NCBI GenBank assembly: GCA_013697225.1
Contig: JACCXG010000143.1
Span: 1-7,209, forward strand
Direction of reading: 5' to 3'
Source of the DNA: Acidobacteriota bacterium
Lineage (GTDB): Bacteria; Acidobacteriota; Vicinamibacteria; Vicinamibacterales; 2-12-FULL-66-21
DNA length: 7,209 bases
Every line of letters begins with the position of its first letter. The stretch's first letter is position 1. A program made the translations under genes and the position numbers. Positions 1 to 4,033 of the stretch are shown piece by piece. Under the pieces are notes generated by a model. That model worked only from the letters and a program-made list of their open reading frames with translations. It was not told the origin of the DNA and did not search any database.

Positions 1-92
1 CGGACTACACCAAGGCGTTCGCGGCCGCGGACGAGCGGTATGCGCAACTGCTTGCCCTGCTGGCCGAGCACGCCGGGAAGGGTGGCGCGTAG
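1..92 (+). CDS. 3' end of an unrecognised protein
   Basis: An open frame enters from the left edge (first full codon at position 3) and stops at TAG 90-92. It gives 29 residues beginning DYTKAFAAADERYAQLL and ending in GKGGA. The tail is alanine- and leucine-rich, is probably an amphipathic helix (ADERYAQLLALLAEH), and has a flexible glycine-rich end. Codon use is strongly G/C at third positions, as expected for a real gene in this genome. I do not recognise the family from this short stretch. The gene is on the same strand as the tRNA gene 56 bp downstream and may share its terminator. Confidence 0.6.
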   Translation, partial: DYTKAFAAADERYAQLLALLAEHAGKGGA

Positions 93-94
93 GG

Positions 95-124
95 TTTACC
101 CCGTCGCACCCGATCGGGTAAGAT
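95..124 (+). promoter_or_regulatory. Possible sigma-70 promoter of the tRNA-Val gene
   Basis: TTTACC (95-100) resembles a -35 box and TAAGAT (119-124) a -10 box, with an 18-bp spacer. Each matches the consensus at about four of six positions. Transcription would start near 131, some 18 bases before the mature tRNA 5' end, which is a usual leader length. The call rests on position and partial consensus only. Confidence 0.35.
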
Positions 125-148
125 CACATATCCTGCAGGTCATGAGCT

Positions 149-223
149 GGGCGCTTGGCTCAGTGGTAGAGCATCGCCTTCACACGGCGGGGGTCAGTGG
201 TTCGAATCCACTAGCGCCCACCA
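149..223 (+). tRNA. tRNA-Val, anticodon CAC
   Basis: A complete cloverleaf can be folded. The acceptor stem GGGCGCT (149-155) pairs with AGCGCCC (213-219). The D stem GCTC (158-161) pairs with GAGC (169-172). The anticodon stem TCGCC (174-178) pairs with GGCGG (186-190) with one terminal T-G pair. The seven-base loop TTCACAC (179-185) places anticodon CAC at 181-183, reading GUG valine codons. The T stem AGTGG (196-200) pairs with CCACT (208-212) around loop TTCGAAT. Discriminator A220 is followed by an encoded CCA tail (221-223). No mismatch suggests a degenerate gene. Confidence 0.97.
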
Positions 224-252
224 GCTAACTGCACATCAAGTTCGAGCGGAGA

Positions 253-280
253 GAGGCACCCACGGCGGTGCCTTTTTCTT
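253..280 (+). terminator. Intrinsic terminator after the tRNA gene
   Basis: Stem AGGCACC (254-260) pairs perfectly with GGTGCCT (267-273) around a six-base loop and runs into TTTTTCTT (273-280). This is a classic Rho-independent terminator placed 30 bases after the tRNA CCA end. Confidence 0.85.
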
Positions 281-413
281 GCCCACCCGATCCAGCCCCC
301 ACGCAAGCTTCCTCCATACGTGCACGAAGAGCTTCGTCATCGGCGCATTCTACCGGCCGGAGTGGGGCGCAAGATTAATGTGATCTTAGGGTACTTGCCA
401 GAAAGAGGAAGAA

Positions 414-472
414 GGTGTCCTCCTGCATTGAACGAGAGCAATCGATCGCTGGCGGCGATCGAGGAGGACACC
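414..472 (+). promoter_or_regulatory. Hairpin sequestering the transposase ribosome binding site
   Basis: GGTGTCCTCCT (414-424) is the perfect 11-bp complement of AGGAGGACACC (462-472). Inside it, CGATCGC (443-449) pairs with GCGATCG (455-461) around a five-base loop, and its 3' arm abuts the outer 3' arm directly. Only the left side carries an 18-base bulge (425-442). The Shine-Dalgarno core GGAGG (463-467), six bases before ATG 474, lies wholly inside the outer stem. In RNA the fold would hide the ribosome binding site. By analogy with IS10 and IS50, such structures prevent translation from transcripts entering from outside. The function here is inferred; the pairing is directly visible. 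Confidence 0.7.
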
Positions 473-473
473 C

Positions 474-1790
474 ATGGAGAGATGTACCACGCGCGCGGAA
501 TTCTGCCAAGTGATGAAGGCGTTGGCCGAGACGCTCGCCGACGATCTGTGGAGGACGGTGGTCGAGGACCGGTGCGTGGAGCAGGCGGATGCGTGGATGC
601 GCACGCGCGGGGGCGCGTTCCTGCGCTCCGCGTTGGGCGTGGCGCTCACGGCCCGGGCTGAGCACGTGGGCGTGAGGGGCTCGTGTGCGTGCGGCGGCGC
701 GGTGGCGTTTCGGGAGCGTCGGCCGGTCCGCGTGCACACGGTACTGCCGGGTCGTGATGTCGAGGCGACGGTCCTCTACGGGCAGTGCGGCGCGTGTCAG
801 CGCGGGACGTGGCCGGTGCTGCACGAGTGGGGCGTCGATGCCGAAGGCTTCACGCCGGCGTTGCACGCGCTGGCGACGTTGGCCAGCGTCGTCGAACCGT
901 ACGAGGCGGCGAGTACCGAGTTGCTGGGGCGGATGGCGGGCGTCAGCGTGAGCACCGAGAAGATGCAGGCGTTGGTGCGCGACGAAGGGGCGCGCGCAAC
1001 CGCGCAGCTGACGGCGGCCCCGGCCGATCCCGAACCGGCGCCCCCCGTGTCGGCAGGGCCGCTCACGGTGGGGATCGACGGCGGAATGATCTTCGTCGAT
1101 GGCCGCTGGCAAGAAGTCAAACTGGGCTGCGTCTATGACCTCGCCGATCGCGTGGTCACGGCGACCGGGCGAGGGATGCTGACGCGGCGATCCGTCGTGG
1201 CGGTCCGCGGGACGCCCGAGGCGTTGGCCGCGGTGGTGTGGCCGCAGGCCGCGGCGCTCGGCGCGGCGGACCGACGCGTCATCGTGCTCGGCGACGGCGC
1301 CCCGTGGATCTGGCACCTTGCGGCGGAGCTCTTTCCCAATCGCGTGGAGATTCTCGATTGGTATCACGCCGACGAGCACATCAGCGCCGTGGCGCGAGGG
1401 CTCTATGGCGAAGGGACTGAGAAGGCCGCCGCGTGGCGCACGACCCAACTCGACCGCTTGGCGACCGACCGCATCGACGACGTGATCGACGGACTACGAT
1501 TTCTGGCGCCGCGTCAGCGGAGCACGACCAAACGGCGACTGGTGGACGATCTCGCCCGCTACCTCACGACCAATCGCGAGCGGATGCGGTACCACACCTT
1601 CCGCGCCGCTGGCTATGCGATTGGCAGCGGCGCCGTCGAGAGCGCGGTCAGTCACGTGGTGCAACAGCGGATGAAACGGGTGGGCATGCGCTGGCGCGCG
1701 GCCGGCGCGGACGCCATGCTGGCGTTGCGCTCGATCTACCGGACGACTGGCGCGTGGGACCGATTCTGGTCAACTCGACAGGCCGCATGA
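474..1790 (+). CDS. ISKra4-family DDE transposase
   Basis: This 438-aa protein is predicted to catalyse transposition of the surrounding element. Two cysteine pairs, C71/C73 in SCACGG and C105/C108 in QCGAC, look like an N-terminal zinc-binding module. The probable RNase H-fold acidic residues are Asp202 (VGIDGG), Asp274 (VLGDGAPWIW) and Glu389 (GSGAVES). The region ILDWYHADEH (293-302) and the C-terminal VVQQRMKRVGMRW (395-407) are typical of ISKra4-type transposases. The frame is intact and reaches a natural stop, so the enzyme may be active. ATG 474 is preceded by a strong GGAGG with six-base spacing, which fixes the start, but that site is locked in a hairpin. A long open frame on the opposite strand (375-1448) is a G/C-rich codon shadow. 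Family assignment is by recalled motifs; subgroup is not determined. Confidence 0.92.
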   Translation: MERCTTRAEFCQVMKALAETLADDLWRTVVEDRCVEQADAWMRTRGGAFLRSALGVALTARAEHVGVRGSCACGGAVAFRERRPVRVHTVLPGRDVEATVLYGQCGACQRGTWPVLHEWGVDAEGFTPALHALATLASVVEPYEAASTELLGRMAGVSVSTEKMQALVRDEGARATAQLTAAPADPEPAPPVSAGPLTVGIDGGMIFVDGRWQEVKLGCVYDLADRVVTATGRGMLTRRSVVAVRGTPEALAAVVWPQAAALGAADRRVIVLGDGAPWIWHLAAELFPNRVEILDWYHADEHISAVARGLYGEGTEKAAAWRTTQLDRLATDRIDDVIDGLRFLAPRQRSTTKRRLVDDLARYLTTNRERMRYHTFRAAGYAIGSGAVESAVSHVVQQRMKRVGMRWRAAGADAMLALRSIYRTTGAWDRFWSTRQAA

Positions 1791-1995
1791 ACGGATGTCG
1801 GCTGCACCCGCCGGAGGGCCGGAGTTGCCACGTTGCACACCCTGAGATAAGGTGCTGCGCTGGACACGTGCGAACCATTGAGAGGTGACAGGATGGCCAT
1901 TCTTTCGCGTCAGGTGCATTTCGCCGTCCGCCTCGATTCACGCCTCGCCGTCGATCCGGTGCAGCCACCATCTAGGCACCATCCCAGGAGCTCAA

Positions 1996-2299
1996 GTGGC
2001 CCAACTGCTCGTGATGTATAACCAGCCTGCCGATCCCAAAGCTTTCGACGCCTACTATTTCGGCACGCATGTTCCGATATTCGCGAAGACACCTGGCGTT
2101 CGTGAGGTGGTGTTCAGCCGCCGTCCTGTCAGAAGCTTCACCGGAAACAGCGGTATCTATCTGGTGCTGAAGTGGCCTTTGACTCCATGGCGGACTTGAG
2201 GCGGGCCTCGCTTCAGAGGCTGCACAGGCGGCTGTCGCTGACTTGCCCAACTTCGTCGGTGCGGGGGTGACGATACTCGCCTTCGAGACGCGGCTCTAG
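1996..2299 (+). pseudogene. EthD-domain protein gene broken by two frameshifts
   Basis: The start is GTG 1996, preceded by AGGAG (1986-1990) at five-base spacing. Frame one reads VAQLLVMYNQPADPKAF and then the EthD-like stretch YYFGTHVPIFAKTPGV up to Lys59 (codon ending 2172). The match then jumps to another frame for AFDSMADL (2175-2198), and again for AGLASEAAQAAVADLPNF onward (2201-2296), ending at TAG 2297-2299. Restoring one G in AAGTGG (near 2172) and one G in TTGAG (near 2198) gives a continuous 101-aa protein, the normal size for the EthD/TIGR02118 family of small ferredoxin-like-fold proteins. As it stands, translation would stop at 2199 after 67 residues. Both lesions read as GG shortened to G, so sequencing or assembly error is as likely as true decay. 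Cellular role is unknown; some EthD proteins occur in oxygenase or degradation gene clusters. Confidence 0.8.
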
Positions 2300-2325
2300 A
2301 GAACAGGGGGAGAGCCGTATACGGA

Positions 2326-2351
2326 AACGCCCGCCATCAAGAACGGGCGTT
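2326..2351. terminator. Hairpin after the EthD gene, possible weak terminator
   Basis: AACGCCCG (2326-2333) pairs perfectly with CGGGCGTT (2344-2351) around a ten-base loop. It lies 27 bases after the EthD stop codon and between that gene and the convergent end of the secreted barrel gene. No T-run follows on either strand, so it is not a standard intrinsic terminator. The rest of 2300-2490 holds nothing I can identify. Confidence 0.35.
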
Positions 2352-2490
2352 CCGTCGACCGACAGTTGTGATCTACTGCAATCATCCACGCCACGGCGCG
2401 CCAGGAACGCCCCCCGCCTGTCCGTCTCTCCGGCACCGGGCGGGGATACCGATTGGCGGACTTGGACACTACAAACCAGAACCCGGTGCG

Positions 2491-3003
2491 TCAGTGAGTG
2501 GAGAAGTAGAAGACAAACTCCTGGTCCCCGTTTGGGTGGCTGTAATGGACGAGCTCACCCCCCGCGTTAGAATAAGCGCGGGTGCCGCCAGTAATCGCCG
2601 CACGCGCGGGGTTGTCCGACGGCCGAACGAGCATCTGGAATGTGATCGTGCCGCCGGATAAAGTCAATGCCCCATGAGCAAGGAGGTTCGCTGCTGGCCC
2701 TGCAAGCCCAGTAGACACAAAATGAACACCAAAGTGGCCAGTCTCCGGGTTCTCTATGCCTTCCACGCTGCCGGCCAGAGTGAACTGATCGCCGACCATC
2801 AGAACCTCTGTATTAGTCAGATCGTGACTGAGCGATGGGTTTGTGGAAGAAAAGGTGAGGAAGTTCACTTTCAGGCGCAACGTGTGGTGTAGGCCTCCAC
2901 GTGCGCCGCGCTGCGGAACTGACCCTGTAGCTGGAGTTTGTAACGCGAACACGATCGACGCGACCGACAGGGCCGCGAATGCTGAGTTCCGGCGTATCTT
3001 CAT
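2491..3003 (-). CDS. Secreted allene-oxide-cyclase/dirigent-like barrel protein
   Basis: The 170-aa product starts with a basic N-terminus (MKIRR) and a hydrophobic stretch at about residues 7-21, forming a likely Sec signal peptide cleaved near residues 25-30. The mature part resembles the small beta-barrel fold shared by allene oxide cyclases and dirigent proteins. The order GDQFTLAGSV (71-80), a Gly/His turn around HFGVHF (90-95), GALTLSGGTITFQ (111-123), then AAITGGTRAYSNAGGE (135-150) and a final strand QEFVFYF (161-167) follows that family. ATG 3003 is supported by GAAAGGA (complement of 3011-3017) at seven-base spacing. The gene points away from the sigma factor gene, and the two share a 199-bp upstream region. 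In bacteria these barrels are mostly uncharacterised, so no reaction is claimed. The fold call is from remembered sequence patterns. Confidence 0.65.
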   Translation of the reverse strand: MKIRRNSAFAALSVASIVFALQTPATGSVPQRGARGGLHHTLRLKVNFLTFSSTNPSLSHDLTNTEVLMVGDQFTLAGSVEGIENPETGHFGVHFVSTGLAGPAANLLAHGALTLSGGTITFQMLVRPSDNPARAAITGGTRAYSNAGGELVHYSHPNGDQEFVFYFSTH

Positions 3004-3110
3004 GATTCTGTCCTTTCTATGACGTTGGTCTGGCCTGCACCGCGTATCTCCGCCGGCGATGGGTGGCTGCGAAGAGGCTCCGCAGGCGCTGACCTCCTAC
3101 ACAGTGACGC

Positions 3111-3149
3111 GCGAACTGCAGGCGAACTGGGTCATACCTCCTGGGTCAT
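3111..3149. repeat. Two overlapping pairs of short direct repeats upstream of the sigma factor
   Basis: GCGAACTG occurs at 3111-3118 and again at 3122-3129, an 11-bp period close to one helical turn. CTGGGTCAT occurs at 3127-3135 and 3141-3149 with a 14-bp period, and each copy is followed by one variable base and CC. The cluster lies 53-92 bp before the chosen sigma start and 108-146 bp before the divergent gene, where an operator could serve both. The repeats are directly visible; a regulatory role is inferred, and a chance origin is possible. Confidence 0.35.
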
Positions 3150-3202
3150 GCCCCGTTCTTGGCAGATCCGCCACGACGCCTGTGCCGGATGACTTCATTC
3201 TG

Positions 3203-3799
3203 ATGTTGAAACGCGTGGGGGTCGATCGCCCGGGTGAGGTCAGCCGACTGCTGGAGGCGTGGGGAAACGGCGACATCGCCGCGCGGGACAGGATGTTGCC
3301 ACTGGTGTACCATGAACTCCGCGCGCGGGCCCAGGCCTACTTGCGACGCGAACGCCGGGAGCACACGTTGCAGCCGACGGCGCTCGTCCATGAAGCATTC
3401 ATGCGGCTCATCGGGCAGGACCGGGTCGCCTGGCGGAATCGGGGACATTTTTTCGGCGTCGCAGCAGAGATGATGCGCCGCATCCTGGTTGACCACGCGC
3501 GTAATCGTCTCGCCGGCAAGCGTCTTGGCGCAGCCGTACGAGTAACCCTCGACGACAGGATCGGCGTCGCGCAACCCGAGGCGGTCGAGGTCCTGCTGCT
3601 GGATCAAGCGCTCACTGAGCTGGCCCGTCTCGACCCGCGGCAAGGCGAGATTGTGCAGCTTCGCTACTTTGCGGGACTTTCGGAGGAGGAGGTGGCCGCC
3701 GCACTGTCGTTATCGCGCACGACAGTGAAACGTGAATGGCACACCGCGAAGGCATGGCTGTTTCGCCGCATGACGAAAGGGCCACGCTCTGACAGCTGA
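3203..3799 (+). CDS. ECF-like RNA polymerase sigma factor, TIGR02999-type
   Basis: This 198-aa protein should direct RNA polymerase to a specific promoter set. The sigma region 2 part covers about residues 14-102, including LPLVYHELRARAQAYLRRE (32-50), the hallmark LQPTALVHEAFMRL (56-69) and HFFGVAAEMMRRILVDHAR (82-100). Sigma region 4 covers about 132-188, with the helix-turn-helix in LSEEEVAAALSLSRTTVKR. The pattern matches the acidobacterial/planctomycete-type sigma family known as TIGR02999, usually about 185 aa. ATG 3203 was chosen because homology begins just after it. The frame is open back to ATG 3059 (246 aa), but that extension looks non-coding, and neither start has a clear Shine-Dalgarno. 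A kinase with a C-terminal propeller follows on the same strand, the usual partner in these genomes. No anti-sigma gene is visible, so activity may be set by phosphorylation (inference). Confidence 0.9.
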   Translation: MLKRVGVDRPGEVSRLLEAWGNGDIAARDRMLPLVYHELRARAQAYLRRERREHTLQPTALVHEAFMRLIGQDRVAWRNRGHFFGVAAEMMRRILVDHARNRLAGKRLGAAVRVTLDDRIGVAQPEAVEVLLLDQALTELARLDPRQGEIVQLRYFAGLSEEEVAAALSLSRTTVKREWHTAKAWLFRRMTKGPRSDS

Positions 3800-4033
3800 C
3801 ATGCCTTCGGCCGGGTGCCCACGCCGGCTCCATGAGCAGACTGGCAGCTCTAGCGATAGAGAAGCGCGTGCTTGTGCTTGCGACGCCTGACCTCGCCGAC
3901 GCTTTGGTTCTCGCGGGGGGCGGCCCGAGCCTCCGGATGCCCGACGGCACCACGATCTGCGCGCGTGGCTGGCCCAGGGAGCCTCCATGCGGCACGGAGT
4001 TGTTTCCAGGCCGGATACAGCCGAGGTAAATAC
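3800..4033. other. Sigma-kinase intergenic gap with a doubtful small open frame
   Basis: This 234-bp gap separates two genes that are usually close together. A 65-codon frame (3832-4029, beginning MSRLAALAIEKRVLVLATP) ends at TAA 4027-4029, only four bases before the kinase GTG. That spacing could allow translational coupling, but ATG 3832 has no Shine-Dalgarno and the product matches nothing I recognise. The kinase frame is also open upstream through this gap (back to 3872), with Arg/Ser/Pro-rich non-conserved sequence. I favour a leader or spacer region with no confirmed gene. Weak stem GCCGG/CCGGC (3810-3814/3824-3828) has no T-run. Confidence 0.4.

Larger units (their letters stand above)
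389..1842 (+). mobile_element. ISKra4-type insertion sequence, ends tentative
   Basis: The element is defined by its intact ISKra4-like transposase. The proposed ends are GGGT at 389 and ACCC finishing at 1842, because ISKra4-family elements commonly terminate in GGG (family knowledge from memory). The result is about 1.45 kb, a normal size for the family. Beyond GGGT the two ends show only weak inverted-repeat similarity. The flanking octamers TGATCTTA (381-388) and TGAGATAA (1843-1850) match at five of eight positions, so a clean target duplication is not visible. An alternative right end lies near 1809, where GCACCC occurs. The element sits in the stretch between the tRNA terminator and the EthD remnant, and no interrupted gene is recognisable on both sides. 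Confidence 0.6.

Noticed and set aside
149..388. tRNA gene as an attachment site for an integrated element
   Set aside because: No integrase gene and no second copy of the tRNA 3' end is visible in the window; the nearby IS uses a DDE transposase, which does not target tRNA genes by attachment-site recombination.
375..1448. A 357-codon open frame on the minus strand opposite the transposase
   Set aside because: Its product is rich in Arg, His and Pro with no recognisable domain, and the plus strand encodes a clear transposase with conserved motifs. It is a shadow caused by G/C-rich third positions.
1893..2021. A 42-codon plus-strand frame (MAILSRQVHF...) with a GAGG seven bases upstream
   Set aside because: Only the first 20 or so residues look protein-like. 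The rest is low-complexity Ser/Pro/Arg and overlaps the EthD start in another frame, and there is no family match I can defend.
2368..2661. A 97-codon plus-strand frame opposite the secreted barrel gene
   Set aside because: It overlaps the minus-strand gene, which has a signal peptide, a good Shine-Dalgarno and a recognisable fold pattern; the plus-strand product has none of these.
3059..3202. N-terminal extension of the sigma factor to ATG 3059
   Set aside because: The extension (MGGCEEAPQALTSY...) has no similarity to sigma factor N-termini, no Shine-Dalgarno, and would place the direct repeats inside the coding region.
3872..4033. N-terminal extension of the kinase to ATG 3872
   Set aside because: The 54 extra residues are Arg/Ser/Pro-rich and unlike the family, whereas GTG 4034 has a GAGG at seven bases and begins directly at the conserved helical segment.
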